Counted from the first letter of the stretch, positions 26,144 to 36,270 are shown. The stretch: 64,000 nt of DNA from Defluviicoccus sp. (GCA_029624735.1 JARSSM010000013.1:1-64000), one strand, 5' to 3'. The notes: generated by a model not told the origin, from the sequence alone. Program-made: numbers and translations.

Positions 26144-27553
26144 TGTAGCGAGCGCGTCAAGTTGACCGGTTCTTGTAGCGCATGAATTGACCGCTTCTGT
26201 GGTGGTGGTTGGGGCGGTGGGGTTGTGGGCAACGCGGGGAGCGTTGTCCACAAATCCACCGCCCTTGTCTGGCGGCCGAAGCGGCTCAGGCGGCCAGCGC
26301 ATGGGCATTGGTGATGTTGCCGAGGGCGTCGTAGTCGGCGAGCCGGTGCGGCCCCCAGAAGACGGCGAGACGGCCGTCGGGATATTCGAGGACACGCACC
26401 TTGGCGCGCACGAAGTGAGGACGCAGCGGTGACGGCGGAATCTGCAGGCTGAGCCGCTTCCATTTGACGGTGTTGTCGTTGCCGACGACCCGCTCTTCCT
26501 GGATGCAGAGGACATCGCGCCACGCCTGGGCGGTGTCGGCGACGAAGGCGGAGCCGTTTTGTTCGGCGGCAACGGCGAAGCGAGCGTTGTACGCGGGCAG
26601 ATAGACCTCGGCCAACCAGCGGTTGGCCGTCTCGGCGTCGCTGATGCCGGCGAGGCGCAACTCCTTCGGCAGCCGGTCCTGCAGCGTTCGGAATGCCCGC
26701 TCGGAGCGGCCGCGCGCCTCCGGCGAATAGGCGGCGATATGCTCGATGCCGAGCTGCGCCAGCGCCCGGCCGACCTGGGTGAGCAGCGTCCGCGACACCT
26801 TGCCGCCGGCGGCCGGCGTATGGAAATAGTGGCTGCCGCGGTCGGTGTAGAGGGCGCAGAACAGGCCGTGGACGGCCACCACCTCGGCCAGACCGCGGAA
26901 GCTGGACGCGGTTGCTTCCTCCGCGACCAGGAACGCCGAATAAATCTCTGATGTGGCGTCGTCGAGGGTGACCACCAGGTCGAGCGGCGGGGCGCCGTCG
27001 AGCCAGTCATGCCGCGAAGCATCCTGATGCAAAAGCATCCCCGCCATCGGCCGGCGCGGCCGCTTCTTGCGGTGCGCCGACCGCCTGGGCGCCGGCCTCA
27101 CCAGTCCCGACCGGTGCAGATGCAGCTTGGTCACCGTGTAGCCGAGCTTGTAACCGTGCCGCTTCACCAGCTGTTCGTGGAAGTGCTTGACCGTGAAATC
27201 GGCATAGTGATCGCGCCACAGGCCCAGCATCCGCAGGATCTCGTCTTCGCCCGCCCGCCGGCTCGACGGCTTACCGATCCGCCGGTCGATCAGTCCCTCC
27301 GGCCCTTCGTCCCGAAGCCGGTCGCGCCAGCGACGGAACGTCCGTTCGCTCATCCCCAGCATCTCCGCCGCCTCAACCTGGCTCAACTCGCCCCGCTCGT
27401 GCCGATCCAACAACGCCTCGAACCGCATCCTCCGGATCTCCTGCAACACGCCCGCCCGGCCCATGCACCGCTCCCGACAACCCTGCCTGAAGCGATTCCA
27501 AAACCGGACAGATCACGCGCTACAAACCCCGGACAGATCGCGCGCTTACTACA
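26144..27553 (-). mobile_element. Complete insertion sequence, ISNCY/IS1202-like, 1410 bp
   Basis: The element is bounded by imperfect terminal inverted repeats that both start TGTAG. The left end reads TGTAGCGAGCGCGTC and the right end, on the other strand, TGTAGTAAGCGCGCG. Each end has a second, inner TTGTAGCGC block about 30 bp further in, followed by a TGACCG/TGTCCG block, so each end has two likely transposase-binding sites. It carries one transposase gene and is flanked by a 17-bp direct repeat. A long duplication of this kind is known in parts of the IS1202/ISNCY group. Confidence 0.85.
26286..27464 (-). CDS. ISNCY-type DDE transposase
   Basis: The 392-residue transposase has an N-terminal helix-turn-helix (LSQVEAAEMLGMSERTFRRW, residues about 27-46). 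An rve/DDE integrase core follows: first Asp in MLLHQDASRHDWL, second in ALYTDRGSHYFHTP, and the Glu in SPEARGRSERAFRTLQDRLP. The frame is intact, so the element may still be active. Domain order and the long spacing match ISNCY-type transposases. Confidence 0.9.
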   Translation of the reverse strand: MGRAGVLQEIRRMRFEALLDRHERGELSQVEAAEMLGMSERTFRRWRDRLRDEGPEGLIDRRIGKPSSRRAGEDEILRMLGLWRDHYADFTVKHFHEQLVKRHGYKLGYTVTKLHLHRSGLVRPAPRRSAHRKKRPRRPMAGMLLHQDASRHDWLDGAPPLDLVVTLDDATSEIYSAFLVAEEATASSFRGLAEVVAVHGLFCALYTDRGSHYFHTPAAGGKVSRTLLTQVGRALAQLGIEHIAAYSPEARGRSERAFRTLQDRLPKELRLAGISDAETANRWLAEVYLPAYNARFAVAAEQNGSAFVADTAQAWRDVLCIQEERVVGNDNTVKWKRLSLQIPPSPLRPHFVRAKVRVLEYPDGRLAVFWGPHRLADYDALGNITNAHALAA

Positions 27554-27570
27554 TGATGGCCGCGATGTTG
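27554..27570 (+). repeat. 17-bp target-site duplication, right copy
   Basis: This is identical to 26127-26143. The restored target lies between the RES toxin and the phosphofructokinase gene, so no gene was broken. Confidence 0.8.
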
Positions 27571-27639
27571 TTGCCGTGACAGCGCTGCGGATCCAGGCTA
27601 TCGATTGCCGCACCGGCAAATCGGCGCACAGGGCAGGGG

Positions 27640-28716
27640 ATGACGCGCTTTACTCGCAAGCATAACCGGATCGGCATTCTCACCTCGGGCGGTGATTGCG
27701 CCGGCCTCAACGCCGCGATCCGCGCCGTGACCTTTCGCGCCATCGAACAGCACGGGCTTGCCGTGGTCGGCATCAACGACGGCACAGCGGGCCTGCTCGA
27801 ACGGCCAGTCAAGCATATGGACCTGACGATGAAGGTCTTTGCTGGCAACTACCTGCGCATGGGCGGCACTATGCTCGGCACGGTCAACAAGGGCGATCCG
27901 TTCGCCTATCCAATGCCGGACGGCAGTATCAGGGACCGGTCCGCCGAGGCGATCGAAGGTTTTCGCATGCTCGACTTGGACGCCCTCATCGGCATCGGCG
28001 GCGATGGTTCGATGCGGATCCTGAGCCGGCTGGCAGAGCAGGGCCGGATTCCGTTCATCGGCATCCCGAAAACCATCGATAACGACGTCGCCCGCACCGA
28101 TTTCGCCATCGGCTACATGAGCGCGGTCGATGTTGCGGTCGATGCGCTCGACCGGCTGCAGCCGACCGCGGCCAGCCATCGCCGCGTGATGGTGCTGGAG
28201 GTGATGGGACGCGATGTCGGCTGGATCGCGATCGCGGCCGGCATCGCCGGTGGGGCCGATGTCGTGCTGATCCCTGAAGTTCCGGTCTCGATCGCCAAGG
28301 TCGCCGCGAAACTGAAGGCGGTGAGCGCGCAGGGGCGAAACCATGCGCTGGTGGTTGTCGCCGAGGGCGTGCGTCTGCCGCCCGAGACCGATCTGAAGGC
28401 GGATTGCCGCAGTGCCGGCGGCATTGTTGCCGACATGATCGAGAAGGCAACGGGAGCTGAGACCCGCGTCACCGTGCTCGGCCACGTCCAGCGCGGTGGC
28501 AGTCCGAATGCCTTTGACCGCATTCTGGCTTCGTCCTTGGGGGCACATGCCGCCGATCTTGCGGCACGCGGCCTGTCCGATCGGATCGTCATCTGGGATC
28601 GCGGCAAGATCATCGACGTTCCGCTGAGCAGCGTTGCCGGCCAGACCCGGGCGCTGAAGCTCGACGGCACGCTGGTGGAAACGGCGCGGCGGATGGGGAT
28701 TTGCCTTGGCGATTAG
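27640..28716 (+). CDS. pfkA: 6-phosphofructokinase
   Basis: The 358-residue enzyme has the PFK fold: GILTSGGDCAGLNAAIR at the start, IGIGGDGSM near residue 125 and PKTIDNDVARTD near 146. The active-site aspartate lies in TIDND. Gly in GGDGS (position 104 in E. coli numbering) goes with ATP use, while Lys in PKTIDND (position 124) is the form found in pyrophosphate enzymes and in a mixed clade of ATP enzymes. The phosphoryl donor is therefore best called ATP, with caution. It is placed just downstream of the insertion sequence. Confidence 0.92.
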   Translation: MTRFTRKHNRIGILTSGGDCAGLNAAIRAVTFRAIEQHGLAVVGINDGTAGLLERPVKHMDLTMKVFAGNYLRMGGTMLGTVNKGDPFAYPMPDGSIRDRSAEAIEGFRMLDLDALIGIGGDGSMRILSRLAEQGRIPFIGIPKTIDNDVARTDFAIGYMSAVDVAVDALDRLQPTAASHRRVMVLEVMGRDVGWIAIAAGIAGGADVVLIPEVPVSIAKVAAKLKAVSAQGRNHALVVVAEGVRLPPETDLKADCRSAGGIVADMIEKATGAETRVTVLGHVQRGGSPNAFDRILASSLGAHAADLAARGLSDRIVIWDRGKIIDVPLSSVAGQTRALKLDGTLVETARRMGICLGD

Positions 28717-28767
28717 TGGCGCGGACATGCGGCTGGCACCGTTGCTTTGGTCGCAAGGATCACTGCG

Positions 28768-29958
28768 ATGCCGCTAGGTTTGCTACGAGCGTTCTTCCGG
28801 CTGGAGGCGGCGGGCGGGATTGTGCTGGTGCTCGCGTCGGCTGTTGCCATCTGGGCGGCGAACTCGCCGCTCGCACCCTCTTACCAAGCCTTTCTCGACC
28901 TGCGCGCCGAGGTCCGCATCGGCGAACTCGCGCTCGCCAAACCGCTTCTGTTGTGGATCAACGACGGTTTGATGGCGATCTTCTTCTTCCTCGTCGGCCT
29001 GGAGATGAAGCGCGAGTTTCGCGAGGGGGAACTGTCTAGCCGCTCCCAGGTTCTTCTGCCGGCGGTGGCCGCAGTCGGCGGCATGGCCGTTCCGGCGGCG
29101 ATCTATGTGGCGATGAACGCGGGCGAGCCGGAAAACCTTTCAGGTTGGGCCATTCCTTCGGCGACTGACATCGCCTTTGCCCTTGGCGTCCTTTCGGTGC
29201 TGGGCTCGCGCGTTCCCGTCTCGTTGAAAGTCCTGCTCACGGCGATTGCGATCTTCGATGACCTGGGCGCGATCGTGATTATCGCCCTGTTCTATAGCGG
29301 CGAGTTGTCGGTCTTGTCGCTGGCGCTCGCGGGTGTGGCGCTCGGCGTGCTGGCGGCGCTCAACCTTCTCGGCGTCACCCGCCGTGCGCCCTACCTTCTG
29401 GTGGGCTTGGTCCTGTGGGTCTGTGTGCTGAAGTCGGGGGTACACGCGACCCTTGCCGGGGTGCTCCTGGCAATGGCCATTCCGATGGGGGGCGGGGAAG
29501 GTGGCTCATCGCCGCTGAAGGAGATGGAGCACGATCTCCACCCCTGGGTCGCATTCGCTGTTCTGCCGCTGTTCGGCTTTGCCAACGCGGGCGTATCCCT
29601 TGCCGGCGTGACGTGGGGCAGTTTCCTGGAACCAGTGACACTCGGTGTCGGGCTGGGTCTGCTGATTGGCAAGCAGGTCGGTGTCTTTAGTGTCTTCCTC
29701 TTGGCTATTCGCGGCGGCCTTGCGCCGATGCCATCGGGCGCGAACTGGCTGCAGCTTTACGGCGTCTCCGTCCTGTGCGGCATCGGCTTCACCATGAGCC
29801 TGTTCATCGGCGGCCTGTCTTGGGATGATGGCCGGTTCGACGCGCCGTTGCGAATGGGCGTGTTGACGGGCTCGGTGATGGCTGCGATCCTTGGCCTCGT
29901 CGTGTTCGCCCTGGCTTTAGCGAAGCCGGTGGCAGCAGTGGAAGAAGGCGAGAACTGA
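28768..29958 (+). CDS. nhaA: NhaA Na+/H+ antiporter
   Basis: The 396-residue protein has twelve predicted membrane segments and the paired aspartates of the ion site (IFDDLGA, D164/D165), equivalent to D163/D164 of E. coli Nha[19 protein letters not shown] near residue 72 is a family signature. I start at the ATG at 28768, with AAGGA 9 bp upstream, rather than at an in-frame TTG at 28747. The stop overlaps the next start by one base. Confidence 0.95.
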   Translation: MPLGLLRAFFRLEAAGGIVLVLASAVAIWAANSPLAPSYQAFLDLRAEVRIGELALAKPLLLWINDGLMAIFFFLVGLEMKREFREGELSSRSQVLLPAVAAVGGMAVPAAIYVAMNAGEPENLSGWAIPSATDIAFALGVLSVLGSRVPVSLKVLLTAIAIFDDLGAIVIIALFYSGELSVLSLALAGVALGVLAALNLLGVTRRAPYLLVGLVLWVCVLKSGVHATLAGVLLAMAIPMGGGEGGSSPLKEMEHDLHPWVAFAVLPLFGFANAGVSLAGVTWGSFLEPVTLGVGLGLLIGKQVGVFSVFLLAIRGGLAPMPSGANWLQLYGVSVLCGIGFTMSLFIGGLSWDDGRFDAPLRMGVLTGSVMAAILGLVVFALALAKPVAAVEEGEN

Positions 29959-30278
29959 TGCGGACGTGCACGCTGAGGACTGGCGGCATTGTGCTCGCGG
30001 CAATCGCCGCGGTTACCGCTTCTGGCTGCGAACTCGGGATGTACGGTCACGGCAGAGCGGCGAATGACGCTTGCCCGCCGGGGACGGCCGGGTGCTCGGC
30101 GGTGGTTGACGCCGCCGGTGACGGCCCCGTACAGCCTCGCCCCACCGAAACCGACCGGGCGGCCATCGTGGAGGCGGCAGAGGCGGCTCCGGTCCGCCAA
30201 TGCACGACGGTCCCGCTCGCCTGCCAAGGCGCAACGATGGCCGACGTGATCGTCGATCAATACGTCGCGCAGTTCTAA
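29958..30278 (+). CDS. Small lipoprotein, unknown function
   Basis: The 106-residue product has a lipoprotein signal (AVTASGC, cysteine near residue 24) and then a low-complexity stretch rich in Ala, Gly, Pro and Asp with four more cysteines. It overlaps the nhaA stop (TGATG), so it is translated with it. I do not recognise a domain. Confidence 0.65.
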   Translation: MRTCTLRTGGIVLAAIAAVTASGCELGMYGHGRAANDACPPGTAGCSAVVDAAGDGPVQPRPTETDRAAIVEAAEAAPVRQCTTVPLACQGATMADVIVDQYVAQF

Positions 30279-30310
30279 TCAATTACGCGCTGCCGGGCCA
30301 TGCCGCTGGT

Positions 30311-30338
30311 GCAGCGACCCAATCCGGCGATTCACGCT
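30311..30338 (+). repeat. Short partial copy of the 51.8/56.4-kb repeat
   Basis: GCAGCGACCCAATC followed by GGCGATTCACGC matches the outer end of the longer repeats at 51841 and 56509, with one shifted base. The palindromic part is missing. It lies between the lipoprotein gene and the 3' end of cobT. Confidence 0.6.
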
Positions 30339-30367
30339 TGGCCACCGAGCCTTTGCCTCCGCGCTCA

Positions 30368-32266
30368 CTACACCCGCGGCTGCCCGGCGATCCGTCCGGT
30401 GCGGACCGGCACCGCCGTGTTTGCGCGTGTCCGGGCCCGCCGGCGCCGACTGCGCTCCTCGAACAGTTCGGAGAGGTTGTGCAACATGGCGCCGCCCAGA
30501 TCCTCCGGATCGACCAGCGTGACGGCGCGGCGATAGTAGCGGGTGACGTCGTGGCCGATGCCGATCGCCGTCAGTTCGACCGGCGAGCGTTCCTCGATCC
30601 AGCCGATCACTTGGCGCAGATGGCGTTCGAGGTAGTTGCCCGGGTTGGCCGAGAGCGTTGCATCGTCGACCGGCGCGCCGTCGGAAATGACCATCAGGAT
30701 GCGACGGTGTTCCGGTCGCGCCATGAGCCGGCTGTGCGCCCACAGCAGCGCCTCGCCGTCGATATTCTCCTTGAGCAAGCCCTCGCGCAGCATCAGGCCC
30801 AAGTTGCGCCGCGCCCGGCGCCACGGCTGGTCGGCCGCCTTGTAAATGATGTGGCGGAGGTCGTTCAGCCGCCCCGGTGCTTTCGGCCGGCCGTTGCCGA
30901 CCCAGAGTTCGCGCGACATGCCGCCCTTCCAGGCGCGGGTCGTGAAACCGAGGATTTCGACCTTGACGCCGCAGCGCTCAAGCGTGCGGGCGAGCACGTC
31001 GGCACTCATCGCCGCGACCGAGATCGGCCGGCCGCGCATCGAGCCCGAATTGTCGATCAGCAGGCTCACGACGGTGTCGCGGAACTCGGTCTGCTTTTCC
31101 CGCTTGAAGCTCAAGGGGTGCAGCGGATCGACGACGACTCGCGCCAGCCGGCCGGCGTCAAGCAGGCCCTCGTCGAGGTCGAACTCCCACGCCCGCATCT
31201 GCTTCGCCAACAGACGGCGCTGCAGCCGGTTGGCGAGGCGGGCGACGAGGCCTTCGAGGTTCAACAGCTGCTGGTCGAGGAGCGCGCGCAGGCGTGCGAG
31301 TTCTGCGTCGTCGCACAGCTGGTCGGCTTCGACGATCTCGTCATGGGCGGTGCTGTAGGCGCGGTAATGGGTTGAATCGATCGGAAGCTCGTCGTTGCGG
31401 TCGTTGCGGTGCGGCTGCGGGCCTGCCGGCTGCTCGCCGCTCTGGCCAGCGACAAAATCCTGGCCGCCCTCGGCAGGCGCTTCCGCTTCGCCGCGGTCGC
31501 TTTCACTGCCGGCCGTCACCGCCATCGAAATATCGAAGCTCTGGTCGCTTCCCGTCGTGTCCTTCTGCTGGTCGGCATCCTTTTCGTCGTCGCCGCTAGC
31601 CTCGTTGTCCTCTTCGTTCGCGAGCGCGGGGTCATCGTCGCTGATCAGGCCCATGGCCTGCATCATGCCGAGTGCGGCGTTTGCGAATGCTGCCTGATCG
31701 GCAACGGTTTCGCAGAGCCGCTGCAAACCGCTGGCGCCCTTATCCTGAAACAGGTAGCGCCAGGGATCCACCAGTGGCAGAGCCGCGTCCGGCAGCTTGC
31801 GCCCGGTCAGGCGCTCGCGCACGATCAGGCTCACGGCATCGGCGGCGAGCCGCTCCTCCTGGCCGTCGACGAACTCATAGCCGCGCACCCGGCAGACATG
31901 TTCGAGCAGTGAGCCAAGATTGACAGCGACGCCGGCAAGATCGCGGCTGCCGAGTGCCTGCAGGCGTGTCTGCTCGAGGGCATCGAAGATGGTTCGCGCC
32001 TGGTCGCCGCCCGGCCGGCGCTTCTGGTGCAGCGCATCGTCGTGATAGCGGATCTGCAAGGCGGCCCGATCGGCGGTTCCGCGCAGCTGCTGCAGCTCGT
32101 CGCGGCTCATATGTCCCGACGGATTGGGCAGGCGGACACGGGTGGCGCGGATGTCGGCGTCTGAGCCGCCGTAGCTGATCTCGACCCTGCCTGTCCCGGC
32201 GACCGCGCGAAACGCCGCGGCTGTCACCCGCCGGACGAGGTTCGCCGCACTGTCGTCCGACGTCAT
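30368..32266 (-). CDS. cobT: Cobaltochelatase subunit CobT
   Basis: The 632-residue protein has an acidic middle region (residues about 225-300, rich in Asp/Glu) and a C-terminal von Willebrand A domain with the MIDAS motif [11 protein letters not shown]. This is the CobT arrangement and length of aerobic cobalamin synthesis. With CobS it forms the AAA+ motor that lets CobN insert cobalt into hydrogenobyrinate a,c-diamide. CobN is not in the window. It is 12 bp downstream of cobS. Confidence 0.95.
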   Translation of the reverse strand: MTSDDSAANLVRRVTAAAFRAVAGTGRVEISYGGSDADIRATRVRLPNPSGHMSRDELQQLRGTADRAALQIRYHDDALHQKRRPGGDQARTIFDALEQTRLQALGSRDLAGVAVNLGSLLEHVCRVRGYEFVDGQEERLAADAVSLIVRERLTGRKLPDAALPLVDPWRYLFQDKGASGLQRLCETVADQAAFANAALGMMQAMGLISDDDPALANEEDNEASGDDEKDADQQKDTTGSDQSFDISMAVTAGSESDRGEAEAPAEGGQDFVAGQSGEQPAGPQPHRNDRNDELPIDSTHYRAYSTAHDEIVEADQLCDDAELARLRALLDQQLLNLEGLVARLANRLQRRLLAKQMRAWEFDLDEGLLDAGRLARVVVDPLHPLSFKREKQTEFRDTVVSLLIDNSGSMRGRPISVAAMSADVLARTLERCGVKVEILGFTTRAWKGGMSRELWVGNGRPKAPGRLNDLRHIIYKAADQPWRRARRNLGLMLREGLLKENIDGEALLWAHSRLMARPEHRRILMVISDGAPVDDATLSANPGNYLERHLRQVIGWIEERSPVELTAIGIGHDVTRYYRRAVTLVDPEDLGGAMLHNLSELFEERSRRRRARTRANTAVPVRTGRIAGQPRV

Positions 32267-32278
32267 CGGCGCGGGGCC

Positions 32279-33292
32279 TCAGCGTCCGCTCGGACGGGCC
32301 GCCGACTCCGGCAGATCGAGCCCGAAACAGCGCTGGTAGTACTCCGCAACCGTCGCCCGTTCGATCTCGTCGCACTTGTTGAGGAAGGTCAACCGGAAGC
32401 CGACGCCAAGGTCCTTGAAGATGCGTGCGTTCTCCGCCCAAGTGATGACGGTGCGCGGCGACATGACGGTCGAGATGTCGCCGTTGATGAAGCCGGTCCG
32501 CGTCATCGCAGCGACCTTGACCATCGCGTCGACCTGCTCCTTGCCCTCCTTGGTCTGATAGTCGGGGACCTTCGCCAACACGATTTCGACCTCTGCATCA
32601 TGGGCGAGGTAGTTCAGCGTCGCGACGATGTTCCAGCGGTCCATCTGCCCCTGGTTGATCTGCTGGGTGCCGTGGTAAAGGCCGGTCGTATCGCCCAAGC
32701 CGATCGTGTTGGTGGTCGCGAACAGGCGAAAATAAGGATGCGGCTTCAGCACCTTGTTCTGATCGAGAAGCGTGAGCTTGCCTTCAACCTCGAGCACGCG
32801 CTGGATGACGAACATCACGTCCGGCCGGCCGGCGTCGTACTCGTCAAAGACAAGCGCGGTCGGCCGCTGCAGCGCCCACGGCAGCATGCCCTCGCGGAAC
32901 TCGGTGACCTGGGCACCCTCGCGCATGACGATCGCGTCCTTGCCGACCAGGTCGATCCGGCTGATGTGGCTGTCGAGATTGACGCGGATGCAGGGCCAAT
33001 TGAGCCGGGCTGCCACCTGCTCGATGTGGGTTGACTTGCCGGTGCCATGGTAGCCCTGGATCAGGACGCGGCGATTGAACGCGAACCCGGCGAGGATGGC
33101 CAGCGTGGTGTCGGCATCGAAGCGGTAGCTGTCGTCGATGTCCGGGACGTGGCTATCGGCTTCGCTGAACGCCGGCACTTCCATGTCGCTTTCGAGGCCG
33201 AACGTCTGCCGCACCGACAGCACGAGATCGGGCGCATTGAATCGGATTGCGCCGCCCGCGCCCTCGCCATGTCCGTGACTATGCATCGTCAT
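32279..33292 (-). CDS. cobS: Cobaltochelatase subunit CobS
   Basis: The 337-residue AAA+ protein has a Walker A ([13 protein letters not shown], near residue 79), Walker B ([10 protein letters not shown]), a sensor asparagine in [13 protein letters not shown], and the CobS N-terminal sequence with [21 protein letters not shown]. It forms a hexameric motor with CobT. The order DnaJ-like, cobS, cobT is common in alphaproteobacteria. Confidence 0.95.
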   Translation of the reverse strand: MTMHSHGHGEGAGGAIRFNAPDLVLSVRQTFGLESDMEVPAFSEADSHVPDIDDSYRFDADTTLAILAGFAFNRRVLIQGYHGTGKSTHIEQVAARLNWPCIRVNLDSHISRIDLVGKDAIVMREGAQVTEFREGMLPWALQRPTALVFDEYDAGRPDVMFVIQRVLEVEGKLTLLDQNKVLKPHPYFRLFATTNTIGLGDTTGLYHGTQQINQGQMDRWNIVATLNYLAHDAEVEIVLAKVPDYQTKEGKEQVDAMVKVAAMTRTGFINGDISTVMSPRTVITWAENARIFKDLGVGFRLTFLNKCDEIERATVAEYYQRCFGLDLPESAARPSGR

Positions 33293-33357
33293 TACCCAGT
33301 CGCCTTATTCCATTCCAAAGGTAGGGCGGTTCCGGCCTCGCGCAAAGACGTAGCGGT

Positions 33358-33918
33358 TCACCCTTCGAGTGCGCGGACGACCTTGCGATACGCCTCGCTG
33401 ATTTCCTTGAAGCGTTCCTCGGCGGCCTTGTCGCCGCCGGTCGCGTCGGGATGATACTTCTTGACCAGGACCTTGTACTGCGCCTTGACAATCGCAAGCG
33501 TTACCGGCGGCCGCAGGTCAAGAATGAGAAGCGCGCGCTCCTCCTCGCTCGGCGGCCGCGCCGGCGGCACCAAGGGATCGTCGCCAAGGATGCCGAAACT
33601 GTCGCGCAGCCGCTCGCGAACGCCGGCCGCGGGTTCGGTGCCCAGACGCCAGGATGGCCGCTGCCAGACGGTGTCGGCACGCACATCGGCCTCGACCTCG
33701 GCATCGCTCATGCCGGCATAGTAGTTCCACGTCGCGTTGTAGGCGCGGACGTGATCGAGGCAGTACCAGACATAGTCCTTGAGGTGGCTGCGTGACCGCG
33801 GCGCCGGGTGGGCCGCCGCATTCACGCACCCCGGCCACTCACACATCTGGCCGTGCGGCGGCGATGGCGTCGCGCCTGGCCAGTCGCGATACAGCCGAGA
33901 TTTGCCGGAGCCACGCAT
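33358..33918 (-). CDS. J-domain protein encoded upstream of cobS
   Basis: The 186-residue protein has its J-domain at the C-terminus (residues about 130-184, with the essential HPD in KKYHPDATGGDK), the reverse of classical DnaJ. The N-terminal half contains C-x4-C (CEWPGC) and a later C-x2-H (YCLDHV), which could bind zinc. The ATG at 33918 begins the recognisable protein. It probably serves as a DnaK co-chaperone. Association with cobST is conserved in this class, but the functional link is unproven. Confidence 0.85.
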   Translation of the reverse strand: MRGSGKSRLYRDWPGATPSPPHGQMCEWPGCVNAAAHPAPRSRSHLKDYVWYCLDHVRAYNATWNYYAGMSDAEVEADVRADTVWQRPSWRLGTEPAAGVRERLRDSFGILGDDPLVPPARPPSEEERALLILDLRPPVTLAIVKAQYKVLVKKYHPDATGGDKAAEERFKEISEAYRKVVRALEG

Positions 33919-34010
33919 GTCTATACTATGCGGTTTCAGCCGGGGCGGTGCAAGGCGCGCAGGCCGCCGCCGCTGACCGGGCGGATGCGGTGCGCGCGAT
34001 GTCCCGTGGC

Positions 34011-34571
34011 CTAGAGTGTCTGGCCGTTCAGCCAGCGGGTAACGGTTTCGGCCGCCGCTGCTGCCAACGCGTCGATTTCGTTGTCCATGTCGGTCGGGTT
34101 CCAATGCGCGCCGAGGCCGCTACCGGCCCGCGATGTCCGCGTCTGGTCGAATTCGAGGACTGGCTGCCCGTTTGTTGCGTCGACGATGCGCACATGCGCG
34201 CGCAGGCTGGCGTTGCCGAGTCCCATGCCGACCAGGAAGCGGACTGCTTCGCTGCCCGCGTCGGCCGCAACCAGTTCGCCCGACAGTACAAGGGGGCGCT
34301 GCGCCGGCAGCGATCCCTGCTGCGCCGTGATCAGGGTAACCTCGCCGGTTTGGTTCAGGTCGTCCGCCAACCGGCTGCGCAGGCGCCGTGCGAGTCGCTC
34401 CCAGGCAGGCTCGGCAGGCACGAAGGCGTCAACGAGGACTGTCTTTCCGCGCGGCGGCGGGGCGGCCTGCAGCTTGAGCTCGGTGCGGTCGGCCGCGCAA
34501 CCAGCAAGCAGGCACAGGGCGGCTGCAATCGCGGCGGAACGGAGGGCGGGACGTGCGCGGCGGTGGGACAT
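34011..34571 (-). CDS. DUF4410-like lipoprotein
   Basis: The 186-residue product has a lipobox (LCLLAGC, cysteine near residue 24) and the region GSEAVRFLVGMGLGNASLRAHVRIVDATNG, which resembles DUF4410-type proteins. A GTG at 34583 in the same frame is an alternative start. Function is unknown. It sits next to the J-domain gene on the same strand, 92 bp upstream of it, so the two may or may not share a transcript. Confidence 0.7.
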   Translation of the reverse strand: MSHRRARPALRSAAIAAALCLLAGCAADRTELKLQAAPPPRGKTVLVDAFVPAEPAWERLARRLRSRLADDLNQTGEVTLITAQQGSLPAQRPLVLSGELVAADAGSEAVRFLVGMGLGNASLRAHVRIVDATNGQPVLEFDQTRTSRAGSGLGAHWNPTDMDNEIDALAAAAAETVTRWLNGQTL

Positions 34572-34823
34572 TGGCGGGGACACTGGCAGGAGAATGCCTC
34601 ACTATAGCCAAAAATATCGTACAAGAGCAATGATCATCCCTCAAATGAGGGTGTCATGCGCAGCCCGTCCGGTCCGGAAGCGCTTCGCGGAGCGGAGATG
34701 GTTGGCGTCCTGGGAGATGGTGGAAATTTGGTGGCGGTCGCCGTGCCGCCTGCAAGGATTTGGCCGCAAGCATTCGGCCGCAAGGATTTGATGGACATCG
34801 CCCACGCGCTGCCTTCAACTCCT

Positions 34824-34898
34824 GTCAGCCAAACCACCACAACAGAGGCGGTCACTTCAGGTGCGAGCGGAACCGGACACCTTGACGCGCTATCGACA
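34824..34898 (-). mobile_element. Solitary end of an ISNCY-like element
   Basis: Read on the minus strand from 34898, the sequence starts TGTCGATAGCGCGTCAAGG and continues through GTCCGGTTC, a TGACCGC block and CTCTGTTGTGGTGGTTTGG. It follows the left end of the complete IS at 26144 (TGTAGCGAGCGCGTCAAGT ... CTTCTGTGGTGGTGGTTGG) for about 75 bp at roughly 70% identity. No transposase sequence is found next to it. The start codon region of the DUF192 gene lies inside it. Confidence 0.7.
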
Positions 34899-35406
34899 GC
34901 ATCGCTGGCTAGGGCTCTGTCTTGTCCTCGCGCTTGCCGTTGGCTTGCTGTTGTGGGGCGCGCTGCCGCCAGCAGCAGACCCGGCAGAGGGGCGCCCGCC
35001 AGCGGCTGATCCGGCCAAGAATGCCGGCGTGCTGATCCTCGCTACCCAGAGCGGCCGCTTCCCGCTCACGGTCGAGGTCGCGGACACGCCGGCAGCGCGC
35101 CAGCAGGGCCTTCAGGGGCGTCGCGGGCTCGCCGAGAATGCCGGCATGCTGTTCGATTTCGGCACGCCGCAGCCGGTCGCGATGTGGATGCTGAACACCT
35201 ACATCCCGCTCGACATGCTGTTTCTCGACGACGCCGGCCGCGTTGTTGCGATCGCGAAAAACACCGTTCCGCTGTCGCTCGACCGAATCGGCATCGAGGA
35301 TCCGGTGCGGGCGGTCCTCGAAGTGCAGGCCGGCGTCGCCGACCGCCTCAAAGTCCGCGCCGGCGATCGCGTCTGTCACCCGATCTATCCGCGCAATGCC
35401 TGTTAA
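34882..35406 (+). CDS. DUF192-family membrane-anchored protein
   Basis: The roughly 174-residue protein has an N-terminal membrane anchor (residues about 10-29) and a DUF192 domain (FPLTVEVADTPAARQQGLQGR, GMLFDFGTPQPVAMWMLNTYIPLDMLFLD, VLEVQAG). The family is widespread and of unknown function. The start is doubtful: the only in-frame candidates are GTG 34861 and TTG 34882, and both lie within a stranded IS end, so the original start may have been replaced. Confidence 0.85.
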   Translation: MTRYRQHRWLGLCLVLALAVGLLLWGALPPAADPAEGRPPAADPAKNAGVLILATQSGRFPLTVEVADTPAARQQGLQGRRGLAENAGMLFDFGTPQPVAMWMLNTYIPLDMLFLDDAGRVVAIAKNTVPLSLDRIGIEDPVRAVLEVQAGVADRLKVRAGDRVCHPIYPRNAC

Positions 35407-35615
35407 CATGTCCAATTGAGGGCGTAATCTGCGCATCCGGCGCAGCCGTGCGCGGGGAGCAGCCCTGTTCTGCCCTCGTCCCTCTTGCAATGCAACAGGC
35501 GACGCGCTTAACTCTGCGTTAATATACTGCACTGCAAAATACCCCCACGAGGTCGGTGCTTGACGAGCAATAACGTATTCCCCGGGAGGGGCGTCCGTTC
35601 TCGCGGAGGTTCGGA

Positions 35616-35945
35616 GTGGCCAAGTTTCGTTTTACCGCCCAGGATGTGAGCGTTCTCGAAGAGCGTGTCGCCACAGTGCCGGACTGGGACAGCTGGTCGC
35701 GGCGCAGCGATAAGGAGGGGCGGGACGTGCTCGAGATTCGCGCCTCCGGCCGTCGTCCAGGCGTGATCAGCATCGTCCGCACCGAGAGCGGCGCCTACGC
35801 GGCGACCGGCTACGACGGTTGGTCGGTGGTGCTGTGCGACGACTTGAACCAGCTGATTGACCTCGTCGCTAAGCCGTTCGCGCGCGCTTGCGACGCCGCG
35901 CCGGCTGTTCTGGCGCAATTGCCCTCAAGGCGCTCGGCCGCTTGA
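35616..35945 (+). CDS. Conserved small protein, unknown function
   Basis: This 109-residue cytoplasmic protein starts at GTG with GGAGG about 9 bp upstream. It reads as a compact alpha/beta fold (DVLEIRASGRRPGVISIVRTESGAYAATGYDGW) with no motif I can assign. Coding signal and ribosome site are good. It ends 106 bp before tRNA-Pro. Confidence 0.7.
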   Translation: MAKFRFTAQDVSVLEERVATVPDWDSWSRRSDKEGRDVLEIRASGRRPGVISIVRTESGAYAATGYDGWSVVLCDDLNQLIDLVAKPFARACDAAPAVLAQLPSRRSAA

Positions 35946-36051
35946 GCCGCGGCTTCGGCGTGCCGGCCGCGGCGCGGTCGGTCGGTCATGGATCAGGCTG
36001 GCGCCTGGGCGTTGCCGGCAAGCCCAAAAATCACTACTCTTTGCGCGCGCA

Positions 36052-36128
<77 letters not shown>

Positions 36129-36270
36129 TGCGTGGCGGCGGTCGGCTAAGCCCGGAAAACGGGCGCAGCCCGCGCAGCGCCGGCCTTGGGCGGACCAAGT
36201 GGAAAGGGGGTCAAGTGGGCATCGTGACCGCGTGCAGGCATCTCACCGCGGCCGCAGGGTGTGTGTGCCG

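Noticed and set aside
34654..34898. Possible 245-bp MITE with a second IS-like end at 34654 (TGTCATGCGC)
   Set aside because: Only the 34824-34898 end aligns convincingly; the other side shares just TGT-x-GCGC and GTCCGG and needs gaps.
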